Assembly: GCA_964344685.1 (NCBI GenBank)
Contig: CAYFOK010000012.1
Span: 44,647 to 108,646 of the forward strand
Length of the DNA: 64,000 nt
From: Scalindua sp964344685
Lineage (GTDB): Bacteria; Planctomycetota; Brocadiia; Brocadiales; Scalinduaceae
Direction: 5' to 3'
Shown here: piece after piece, positions 1-7,935 of the stretch
Numbering within the stretch: the first letter of the stretch is position 1
Layout: each line of letters starts with the position of its first letter
The notes under the pieces: generated by a model
Database searches by the model: none
Told to the model about the DNA's origin: nothing
Seen by the model: only the letters and a program-made list of their open reading frames with translations
Position numbers and translations under genes: made by a program

Positions 1-265
1 AGAGCCAATCCTTAATAGATTCACTGCCGCGAAAGGCCACCACAATATCTTTGTCGCTGCTCATGACGAATGCCTGTGTATCAATATCAGTTTTCTCTAC
101 ATCCACGAATGTCGGCTCAGAGAATCCCCACTTTTTTACTGTAGATTTAACGTTATTTTCTGATTTGTACGCTAGATCGCACGCCGCGGCTAATGATAAT
201 GACGTTTCCGGATCATAAGATTTGGTCGCTCGCAGTGATGTGAAATCCGCTTTTTCTTTGGCCAT
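1..265 (-). CDS. Lipase class 3 family protein, N-terminal part (runs off the window)
   Basis: The frame is open from an ATG at 263-265 to the window edge, giving 88 codons of an incomplete protein. A good ribosome binding site (AAGGAG on the minus strand, 273-278) precedes the ATG. The residues end in DTQAFVMSSDKDIVVAFRGS followed by E, which matches the family pattern in which a TQAF...VVAFRGTE segment supplies the oxyanion-hole strand before the GxSxG nucleophile elbow. The nucleophile would lie beyond the window, so catalytic competence cannot be judged. No signal peptide is visible, so the protein is predicted to start in the cytoplasm. The assignment rests on this one motif. Confidence 0.7.
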   Translation of the reverse strand, partial: MAKEKADFTSLRATKSYDPETSLSLAAACDLAYKSENNVKSTVKKWGFSEPTFVDVEKTDIDTQAFVMSSDKDIVVAFRGSESIKDWL

Positions 266-550
266 AGTTTTTCTCCTTCAGATATATGGATATTATTTAA
301 ACATAACAAGTAATTATACAGTTTCTGTATAACACCACAATTCTAATGATAAACAGAAAAGTCAGATTGCTGCCTTATGAAACGGTAATGCGAAAGAATG
401 TATATTCACATCCCTGTAACAACAAATTCAATCAATGAAAAGCATATCCATCAATTGATAGTGAATTTATGTGTGGTATGTAAAAGTGTAGATTGAATAA
501 TAACCCAGGGAATGATAATGAGGATGTACGCTTAATTCAAGAGAATAATT

Positions 551-940
551 TTATGCTTTCTTCAATAAGAATTGATTATCAGGATTCACAAAAAGAGCGG
601 TTCTATTTATCATCTCTTTAATATTTTTATCGATTTCTGTAAATACAGTGGCAGTGCCAAATACGGAGAAAGCCGGATGTTTTTTAACACGAGTAACTAC
701 CCCCCTGCACTCTGCGGGAGATATGGATGTAGAGAAATTTATTTCTAATTCCAGGGGTGTACCTATTTCAAAGTACCTACTGAGGTAACAATAGATACCT
801 CCAGCTCCCAGATCGTATACAGAAACCATATCCCAGTTTGCAGGTACTATATCCTGTGCTTTATCAGGCTTAACACGAAACCTTGCTATATATGGTTTCT
901 CAATTCTTCGATATTTCCTTCTTTCAGAAATCTCATTCAT
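551..940 (-). CDS. PilZ domain protein (putative c-di-GMP receptor)
   Basis: About 129 residues. The N terminus carries an arginine cluster (RRKYRRIEKP) and about 35 residues later DLGAGGI. These correspond to the RxxxR and D/NxSxxG halves of the cyclic di-GMP-binding PilZ signature, here with Gly-Ala replacing the usual Ser region. The rest looks like the PilZ beta barrel. I place the start at the ATG at 938-940 because an AGGAGG ribosome binding site (947-952) lies just upstream; a longer frame reaches 967 but lacks one. It is a single-domain protein with no effector domain, so it probably acts by binding a partner. The neighbours are unrelated and give no hint of the output. Confidence 0.7.
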   Translation of the reverse strand: MNEISERRKYRRIEKPYIARFRVKPDKAQDIVPANWDMVSVYDLGAGGIYCYLSRYFEIGTPLELEINFSTSISPAECRGVVTRVKKHPAFSVFGTATVFTEIDKNIKEMINRTALFVNPDNQFLLKKA

Positions 941-1524
941 GTCAAACCTCCTATTTAATAATAGCAAAGGTAAGGTTTAAAATTACACATTTTATGCCAA
1001 AAGGATACGTGAATTTTCATTGTTTTTTCAAGTAAGCCATATTGTTTCCTTAGTCCTTTTAATTAAATTACTTACGTCATTTTTGAATATTTTGAATACT
1101 TTTTTATATTGTAATTTTGGAATTTGCCGGAATGTGTTATCAAATGAACAGTATGCCATTGCACACAAATGCGCCAGACAAAAGTGCGCCATGGCACAAG
1201 GAGGAATATATGGAAAAATAATCCTGACCGGTATCACGCAAAGACCAAACCATGCCTTCACCAGATATCACTTGAGTGCAAAGAGGAAAACGCTATAAAC
1301 AGGAAGACATTGATACAGTGGGGATTGATTGTGATACTTGCTGTATATTACAGAAAATAATAACAAAGATGTGAACTGGACTCAGTTGGATATGCAGCTG
1401 ATCTAATCTTCAGAACATACGCAGTGGAAGCCAGGGAAATAAAATATCGAAGGAGGCATTCCATTACTAATACTCATTAATAACTGAAGTAACGGAGTTC
1501 TTGATATATGTATAGCCTGATCAA
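941..1524. other. Gene-poor stretch with a hairpin and an isolated Shine-Dalgarno
   Basis: No convincing gene is visible. Short frames on both strands overlap each other, have no family resemblance and look random. An imperfect inverted repeat pairs TGCCATTGCAC (about 1153-1163) with GTGCGCCATGGCA (about 1185-1197). It is followed directly by a perfect AAGGAGG (1199-1205) and an ATG at 1210 that is closed by a stop after three codons. This may be the remains of a lost gene. Confidence 0.4.
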
Positions 1525-1848
1525 TTAGTCTTCTGCCTTTTCTACCACGCATTCCTTAATAATCCAGCCTGTAATCTGCCCTAAACAATAAACCAGAACG
1601 ATAGGAAAAACCCATAACTGAAAGAACAGAACTTCAGCATCTCTTTTTTCCTGTTTCATGAGCATTCTTATACTTGATTTTGTCAGCTCTTCAGGTTTAT
1701 GTTCTTTCTCAATTGCTTCTACTTCTATGTCATGCCAATCATGAGTAATACCTCGAAATACATCTGTAAGGATAACTATAGAAAATATAGTCCACAGGAC
1801 CGCAAAAACAATAAATAGCCTATTCCATACACTGAGATTTTTAAACAT
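1525..1848 (-). CDS. Hypothetical membrane protein, two TM segments
   Basis: About 107 residues from the ATG at 1846-1848. The first hydrophobic segment (LFIVFAVLWTIFSIVIL) lies near the N terminus. A charged Glu/Lys-rich stretch of about 50 residues follows, then a second hydrophobic segment (FFQLWVFPIVLVYCLGQITG) near the C terminus. This suggests an inner-membrane protein with a soluble loop between two helices. The frame extends upstream to 1938, but neither start has a clear ribosome binding site; I prefer the inner one because the protein then opens with FKNLSVWNRLF, a common opening for this type of small membrane protein. Function unknown. Confidence 0.5.
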   Translation of the reverse strand: MFKNLSVWNRLFIVFAVLWTIFSIVILTDVFRGITHDWHDIEVEAIEKEHKPEELTKSSIRMLMKQEKRDAEVLFFQLWVFPIVLVYCLGQITGWIIKECVVEKAED

Positions 1849-2105
1849 TTGTAATTTGTAGCAGTTTGTTAGGAGACAAAAAACACAATGTTGTTTATGA
1901 AACTGGCGATATATTACAAAAACCAACATTAAAATCAAGTAAAAACTATAAAATCAGAATGCACAGCGATATTATAGGCTTGCCTGACGTGCCACTTGGC
2001 AGGTTAAATGTGGTATGAAATGGGATAATATTATCTATAAACAAGGGAAGTAAATAATTATTACTCACATGTTCTGAAATGCTTTTTAAGCAATTTATTG
2101 CCTAA

Positions 2106-2720
2106 CTAAAAGCTTTTTGGCTCTACTACATCATTTATCATGAAAGTAAATGTATAGTTGGATATGTATCCATCAAAGTCAATCGGCAAAATCAGATTAA
2201 AGGTCGTATCCTTTAGATCCTCACCTTTTCCTTCAAAGCTGTACCTTGGGAATAGAGGCTCCATTAAATAGTTTATCCGAGCCATTGTACGTGAATGCCT
2301 GCCCTCCCCTATACAGAAATCTGGCCAGATATTGACCCAGACATATCCTTCTATCTCTGAACCCGGTTCGATCCTTAACGGCGGGCTAGTTCGGAAATTC
2401 TCTTGTACAAAAGATCTTACCTCTTCTACATAGTCATAGCCGTAATGAATCCTGCGAGATTCACCCAAAGGGTCTATAAACTCAGCATCATTCCTAACAA
2501 GATTTATATCATGATCGGTTTTATTTTTAATTACTACGTGGATATTCTCAGGAGTTGGAACAAATTTGAACTGAACGTCCCTATCCTCAAATTTCATCGT
2601 CTCGTTTAGAGGATCAATTAGTGAAAAACTGTAGCGATAAGGTGCGTATCCACAGCCAGCAAAAACAGGTAACAAACATCCAAGAGCAATTAAACATAAA
2701 TTTTTATATAGATTACACAT
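2106..2720 (-). CDS. Hypothetical lipoprotein
   Basis: 204 residues. The N terminus is a lipoprotein signal peptide: CNLYKN, a hydrophobic core, then the lipobox VFAGC, giving a predicted lipidated Cys at about residue 22. The mature part is a soluble, beta-rich domain of about 180 residues with acidic and aromatic residues. I do not recognise the family. GGAGGG sits just upstream of the ATG, which supports the start and shows the gene is translated. It is predicted to be anchored in the inner or outer membrane facing the periplasm. It is monocistronic as far as can be seen. Confidence 0.65.
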   Translation of the reverse strand: MCNLYKNLCLIALGCLLPVFAGCGYAPYRYSFSLIDPLNETMKFEDRDVQFKFVPTPENIHVVIKNKTDHDINLVRNDAEFIDPLGESRRIHYGYDYVEEVRSFVQENFRTSPPLRIEPGSEIEGYVWVNIWPDFCIGEGRHSRTMARINYLMEPLFPRYSFEGKGEDLKDTTFNLILPIDFDGYISNYTFTFMINDVVEPKSF

Positions 2721-3014
2721 TTCACCCTCCTAACTGCTTATATCGCAAAACCAGATATCTCTCTTCCTTTTAATTTATACAATTATTTTGATGGAATCGT
2801 TCCTGAATATGGCAGTATATGACAGGCTGCGACGCCTCAGATTTACACCTGGTAGTGACTGATTTGTGAATGGTATTTAAGGAATGATAATGCGGCTGGT
2901 CTTTTACACGTATTGCCAGGAACTACAGTAAACATTTAAATTCTATACAAACTGCTTCCCACTAATATCCAGAAAAATTTTGTCCTTCCGGATCAAGTGA
3001 AAGATACGCTTCGC
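2721..3014. other. Intergenic region, nothing recognised
   Basis: About 290 bases between the leftward lipoprotein gene and the end of leftward smc. I see no coding frame with a ribosome binding site and no terminator-like hairpin with a T run. It should contain the promoter of the lipoprotein gene. Confidence 0.4.
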
Positions 3015-6000
3015 TTAAGCTACTTGCCTCTCTACTTCTTCAAACTTGACAGATATCTTCTTTGAAACTCCCGCTTCCTCCATGGTAACACCATAAAGAA
3101 TATCTGCTACGCTCATAGTCTGCTTGCTGTGTGTTATAACAACAAACTGGGATTTTATAGCAAATTCCTTAAGTATCTGAATGAAACGCTTAATGTTGTT
3201 TTCGTCCAGAGCTGCATCAACCTCATCAAGTATACAGAACGGACTTGGTTTGGATTGGAAAATGGCGAACAGGAGAGCAATGGTAGTCATAACCTTTTCA
3301 CCACCTGAAAAAAGCATAATTGATTTAAGATCTTTTCCGGGAGGCTGGGCAATAATGTCTACACCTGCATCCAGTATATCAACACCCTCCTCCAGTATAA
3401 TGTCAGCCCTGCCGCCACCAAACAATTTCCGGAATAACTCATGAAAATGGCTTCTTATTTCATGAAATGATTTTTCAAACAACTCTCGGCTTGTAACGTT
3501 TATCTTATTTATGATGTCATTTAAAGCCTTTTCAGATGCCTGCAGGTCTTCCATCTGGCCTGCAAGGTGAGCCTCTCTCTCCTCTAGCTCGGCCTGCTCA
3601 TGAATGGCTTCCAGATTCACATTACCCATTCTATCAATCCTGCCCTTCAGCTCCTCAATCTCCCGGGATACACTCTCCCAATCCTGAGACTCGGCATCTC
3701 CCTCTCCATGCTCTTTTGCAAACTCAGAAAGTTCAACTTGATAATCATCTCGTATTCTCTCTTCCAGATCAGCAACTTTGATCTTAAATTCATTCTCTTT
3801 CAACCGCAGATCATTAATTACATGCTCGTGGTTTTTATATTCTTCACTATACTCATCTACTTGCCTGCTTTTATCAGCCAACTGCTCATTGCAAACGCTC
3901 TGCTCTTCTCTCAGCCTGACGCTCTCCTGCTCCAGTGTAATTTTTTCCGCCTGAAGCTCTTCAAGCATTTGATTCAGCTCGTTAATCATGGTTTCACTTG
4001 CTGCAGTTTTTCCCTGGCAATTCCTAATTTCGTTATAAGCGGTAGCAAGCTCTTCTTTACTTTCGCAAAGTTCTTTTTTTAATTTTTCTATTGAAGCGAT
4101 GACATTCTCTTTTCGCTCCTCTTTTTGCGCCAGCACTACCTTAAGCTCCGTTATTTCATTCTGTACGTTAACCTTACCTGACTCCTTATCTACCTTGTCA
4201 TTATCTAATTCGACGACCTGGTTCTCCAAAACCTTTCGCTGATCATTTAAGGCAGCGATCTCATTGTTAAGGCTTACTTCCCTCTGGTCAATATTTTCAA
4301 TATGTTCGTTTATCTCCCGTATTTCACTCTCATTAACATCCTTCTCATCGTTAAGCTCAACATTTTTAAATTCTTCTTTCTGGATATTATTTTCCTGTGA
4401 AATCTTAATAATATTTTCTGCATCTATCCCGCTCTTATACTCATCGGCATTTCGAGCCAGAAGTACAACCTCGCTCTCCTTAGCCTCCTTTTCGCTTAAT
4501 CGTGTTTTAATCTTTCCTGAAATCTCTGCAAGTTCCAATTTGATGCTTTCAAGCTCAGTCTTACGGGAAATAAGCCCTACCTTCATATTACCCTGACCAA
4601 CCAGAATAGTACCGCCAGGCTCTACTACCTCTCCTTTTAATGTCACTATGAATTTTGCTCCGCATTTATCACCGGACAGCTTCAACGCAGTATCAAAATC
4701 CTCAACGACAATCGTATCCCTGAAAATATATTCGACCAGAGCCTTGAAACTACCTTCGCTCTTTATAAGGTCAACTGCTCTGCCGACAACACCCGGCACA
4801 TTTGTATCAATAGAAGTACTTACACCTTCCACGCTTATATTTTCAAGCGGAAGAAATTTAACAAACCCCTTATCCTGTTCTTTCAAGAAATCAGATGATT
4901 GAATCACTGCATTAATGGAACTGGTAACAACTATCTGTGCCCTGTCACCCAGAACCGCTTCAATAGCAGGCACATATGCGGAATCAACCTTTATTAGATC
5001 TGCAACCATTCCATGCACTCCACTTATCTGCCCGTCAGCTTTTCCGGACTCCTCTAAAACTACCTGTACACCAGAGCTTACACCCTCAAAACGCTTCTCC
5101 AGGTCTTCGAGGGTCTCCAGACGGGATTCTTTACGGCTCTGCAGTTGCTGCAGGCTGTTAATACCGTCTCCAACAGATTGAATTTCGGAATTAAGAGCCT
5201 TAATCTGCTCGTTGGTACCTACCAGGGACAACTCAAGGCCTTCAATCTTACCCAATATCCTGTCCCTCTGTTCTGTAAGGTTCCGCTTCTCATATTCTAT
5301 ACGTTCCAGTTCTGAGGATATCTCCTCCTGGCGTTTCAATAATTTACTCCTCCTGTTGCCAATTGTTTCTCGTTCAGCGCTTAAACTGCCAACCTCATTT
5401 TGAAGGCTGGAGCCTCTGTGCAGCATATCTATAACCTGTTTTTTATTCGCTTCGATCTTTTGCTGAATAAAGTCACACTCATATATATACTGTTTTAACG
5501 CTGTCTCCTTAGTTGACAAAGTACTGTTTCCGTCTGCCAGATCATTCTCTATTTTTTCTAAATCCCGGTCCCAGTCCAGAAGACCGCTCTCTGCGTATTC
5601 AATCTTATTTTTAAGCACATCAATAGATTTCTCATATTTTTCTTTCTGTATATTCTGTTCTTCTATAGCTTTATGGTTAAATCCTATCCTGTCGTGTGCA
5701 CCGGTAATGTTTGCTGACAGGCTGGCTATATTGAGCTGAGACTTTTCAAGGACAGAGGAGAGTTCATTTATGCTGCTTTGCAAACGATCCCTCTCCGCCT
5801 TCAAATCTTCAATTACAGAAAGCGCTGCTTCACACTTGCTCTCCTCCTGCCGTATCTGCTCCTGGGCAAGCGCCCTTCCTTCTTTAAACATTTTATATTT
5901 ATTCAAGGAGATTTTGATCCTTAACTCTTTCAACCTGACAACACGTTCATTATATTTGCGTGCCTTTGCCGCTTGAAGTTTTATAGAACGGAGTTGTTTC

Positions 6001-6596
6001 TGAACCTCTTCAATTATATCGTTTACGCGGAGCAGGTTTTGTTCAACCTTTTCCAGCTTTAACATAGTTTCTCTCTTTTTAGCTTTGTATTTGCTGATAC
6101 CAGCCGCTTCTTCAAATACAAAGCGCCTCTCCTGTGCGTTTACCTGCAAGAGGGATTCAATCTTTCCCTGCTCCATAATTGAGTAACAGCTTCCACCTAC
6201 CCCTGTACCTAAAAAAAGTTCCTTAATATCCTTTAGTCGACATGGCTGCTTATTTATCAGATACTCAGAATCTCCTGCAGCATACAAACGCCTTGCAATA
6301 CACACCTCATCATATTCTACCGGTAATAAATCCTTATCATTCAGAAAGGTCAGTGATGCCTCCGCATACCCCATAGAGGGGCGTGAATTAGTACCGCTGA
6401 AAACAACATCTAACATTTCATTACCTCTGAGTGATTTAGCACTTTGTTCCCCGAGTATCCATTTAAATGCATCAACTACATTGCTTTTACCGCATCCGTT
6501 AGGGCCGACAATGCTGTTAATGCCTCTCCCGAATTCAAAGCATGTCTTGTCAGCAAACGACTTAAATCCAAATAATTCCAGTTTTTTAAGCAACAT
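3015..6596 (-). CDS. smc: Chromosome segregation protein SMC
   Basis: 1193 residues, the normal length for bacterial SMC. The Walker A motif GPNGCGKSN is at residues 31-39. Long coiled coils (heavily charged Glu/Lys/Gln heptads) flank a hinge domain at roughly residues 500-670. The C-terminal head has the ABC signature LFSGGEK and Walker B with the D-loop (CILDEVDAALDE). The protein forms the V-shaped ATPase of the bacterial condensin that compacts and segregates the chromosome, working with ScpA and ScpB. The scpA gene is in this window about 8 kb upstream on the same strand. A Val follows SGGEK where Ala or Thr is commoner; everything else looks canonical. A transcription terminator separates it from the H1-like gene, so it should have its own promoter in 6597-6645. 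Confidence 0.97.
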   Translation of the reverse strand: MLLKKLELFGFKSFADKTCFEFGRGINSIVGPNGCGKSNVVDAFKWILGEQSAKSLRGNEMLDVVFSGTNSRPSMGYAEASLTFLNDKDLLPVEYDEVCIARRLYAAGDSEYLINKQPCRLKDIKELFLGTGVGGSCYSIMEQGKIESLLQVNAQERRFVFEEAAGISKYKAKKRETMLKLEKVEQNLLRVNDIIEEVQKQLRSIKLQAAKARKYNERVVRLKELRIKISLNKYKMFKEGRALAQEQIRQEESKCEAALSVIEDLKAERDRLQSSINELSSVLEKSQLNIASLSANITGAHDRIGFNHKAIEEQNIQKEKYEKSIDVLKNKIEYAESGLLDWDRDLEKIENDLADGNSTLSTKETALKQYIYECDFIQQKIEANKKQVIDMLHRGSSLQNEVGSLSAERETIGNRRSKLLKRQEEISSELERIEYEKRNLTEQRDRILGKIEGLELSLVGTNEQIKALNSEIQSVGDGINSLQQLQSRKESRLETLEDLEKRFEGVSSGVQVVLEESGKADGQISGVHGMVADLIKVDSAYVPAIEAVLGDRAQIVVTSSINAVIQSSDFLKEQDKGFVKFLPLENISVEGVSTSIDTNVPGVVGRAVDLIKSEGSFKALVEYIFRDTIVVEDFDTALKLSGDKCGAKFIVTLKGEVVEPGGTILVGQGNMKVGLISRKTELESIKLELAEISGKIKTRLSEKEAKESEVVLLARNADEYKSGIDAENIIKISQENNIQKEEFKNVELNDEKDVNESEIREINEHIENIDQREVSLNNEIAALNDQRKVLENQVVELDNDKVDKESGKVNVQNEITELKVVLAQKEERKENVIASIEKLKKELCESKEELATAYNEIRNCQGKTAASETMINELNQMLEELQAEKITLEQESVRLREEQSVCNEQLADKSRQVDEYSEEYKNHEHVINDLRLKENEFKIKVADLEERIRDDYQVELSEFAKEHGEGDAESQDWESVSREIEELKGRIDRMGNVNLEAIHEQAELEEREAHLAGQMEDLQASEKALNDIINKINVTSRELFEKSFHEIRSHFHELFRKLFGGGRADIILEEGVDILDAGVDIIAQPPGKDLKSIMLFSGGEKVMTTIALLFAIFQSKPSPFCILDEVDAALDENNIKRFIQILKEFAIKSQFVVITHSKQTMSVADILYGVTMEEAGVSKKISVKFEEVERQVA

Positions 6597-6644
6597 AATA
6601 GATTAGTTCACTCCGTTAACAACACCAGGTCACTGCTTAGACCT

Positions 6645-6680
6645 ACAAAAAAGGAGCGCCTCTTTTACAGAGGCGCCCCG
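6645..6680 (-). terminator. Rho-independent terminator after the nrd/H1-like operon
   Basis: On the minus strand GCGCCTCT (6656-6663) pairs with AGAGGCGC (6669-6676) around a short loop. Additional outer GC pairs extend the stem, and a run of six T follows (6647-6652). It lies about 140 bases downstream of the H1-like gene, between it and smc. Confidence 0.8.
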
Positions 6681-6818
6681 TTTAAACTCTCTCAATTCCG
6701 GTCCAATAAAATGTAGATTAAATTACTTTGCATTTACCCACTTTTTAAACCTTTAACTTATAATAGTTTACAAAACCACCTGCCTTCAGGCCCTCACACG
6801 GCCCGGGAAAGTCATTTT

Positions 6819-7112
6819 TTACCTTTTTGCCTTTGCAACCTTCTTTTTTGCAGTGGTTTTCTTCCTGGCTACCGGCTTCTTCTTTACCGCGGCTTTCTTC
6901 TTAACAACTGTTTTCTTTTTCGCGGTAGCCGCCGCCTTCTTCTTTGTTCCACAAGCTTTTTTCTTCGGTGCAGCTTTCTTAACTGCAGCTTTTTTAACCG
7001 TTCTTTTTTTTGCTACAGTTTTTTTAGCTGTTGTCTTTTTTGCCGTACTTTTCTTCTTTGTCGTGCTTTTCCTGGTTGCACACTTTTTACGAACAACTTT
7101 TTTAACTACCAT
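6819..7112 (-). CDS. Histone H1-like lysine/alanine-rich DNA-binding protein
   Basis: About 97 residues, almost entirely Lys, Ala, Thr, Val and Arg, with repeated KKAA, KKTVAKK and KKKAA units that resemble the C-terminal tail of eukaryotic linker histones and the Hc1/H1-like proteins of chlamydiae and planctomycetes. It has no globular domain. It is expected to be intrinsically disordered and to bind and condense DNA by charge. The ATG at 7110-7112 is preceded by AAGGAGGG, which decides the start over an upstream in-frame codon. The gene follows nrdG by about 50 bases and precedes a strong terminator, so it may be the last gene of the nrdR-nrdD-nrdG transcript. Repeats at the DNA level could let it vary in length between strains. 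Confidence 0.8.
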   Translation of the reverse strand: MVVKKVVRKKCATRKSTTKKKSTAKKTTAKKTVAKKRTVKKAAVKKAAPKKKACGTKKKAAATAKKKTVVKKKAAVKKKPVARKKTTAKKKVAKAKR

Positions 7113-7161
7113 ATTGCATTGCCCTCCTTGTGACAAAAATAGGACCAAAATAGTCGAAGAG

Positions 7162-7896
7162 TTACCAATTACAGCTCAAGGCCTTCACTTCTTCACCTCT
7201 AACGTAACAGTTTGGTACAAACCTCCGCGCACTTTCTGCAAAATCCCTCATTTCATCCTCTGAATACGGCACTACGTCTAACATCGCACTATCCAGGCAA
7301 TTTGTCGGCCTGAATGTTTGCAAAATATATCTACTTGCTCCGGCTATACTTTGCGCAATCTCTACCACATCAGCTCTAGTTAAAAAAGCCGGGCAGACAG
7401 TTGTACGAAACTCATACTCTATCCCGCTTTCCATAATCAGCTTTATACTTCTCTTGAGATCAGGCAGGCTACAGAGAACTCCACCTACTTCATTATATTT
7501 CCCCTCTCTTAATGGAGCCTTTATATCCATGGCAATACAATCAATCAACTCTCGCTTTATCAAATCCTCTATCTTATCCGGATTTGTACCGTTCGAGTCC
7601 AGCCTGACCTTCAGGCCCATATCTTTGAATATTGTTATAAGCGTATCAAGGTCTTCATGGAATGTCGGTTCCCCTCCGGAAATCACTACCCCATCCAGCC
7701 AATCCTTATTTTTCTCAATCCTCTTCTTCACAGACTCTAACGGTATACTCTCAAGCTCGTTTGGCTTATTGACCAGGTGAGTAGCATGACAGTAAGGACA
7801 TCTCATATTACAATGCGGAAGAAAAAGAATAGAAACAATATTCCCTTCCCACTCAATTAAACTACTTTCTACAAATCCCTTTATCGTTATCGACAT
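7162..7896 (-). CDS. nrdG: Anaerobic ribonucleoside-triphosphate reductase activating protein (radical SAM)
   Basis: 244 residues. A radical SAM CxxxCxxC cluster motif (CNMRCPYC, about residues 30-37) is followed by the Gly-rich SAM-binding SGGEPT. The length and the start (TIKGFVESSLIEWEG) match the longer NrdG2 type of activase, which is common in bacteria and archaea with CCRL-type NrdD. The enzyme reduces SAM to a 5'-deoxyadenosyl radical and abstracts hydrogen from a glycine in NrdD. It is 39 bases downstream of nrdD on the same strand with a GGGTG ribosome binding site, so it is co-transcribed. Its expected target Gly appears to be missing from the adjacent NrdD, which makes its real substrate an open question. 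All catalytic motifs visible here are intact. Confidence 0.93.
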   Translation of the reverse strand: MSITIKGFVESSLIEWEGNIVSILFLPHCNMRCPYCHATHLVNKPNELESIPLESVKKRIEKNKDWLDGVVISGGEPTFHEDLDTLITIFKDMGLKVRLDSNGTNPDKIEDLIKRELIDCIAMDIKAPLREGKYNEVGGVLCSLPDLKRSIKLIMESGIEYEFRTTVCPAFLTRADVVEIAQSIAGASRYILQTFRPTNCLDSAMLDVVPYSEDEMRDFAESARRFVPNCYVRGEEVKALSCNW

Positions 7897-7935
7897 TTTT
7901 TCACCCGAAAATCAATTAGCATAACTGCTAAACGT

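Noticed and set aside
1020..1360. Overlapping short frames on both strands
   Set aside because: The translations have no recognisable motif and the frames overlap each other.
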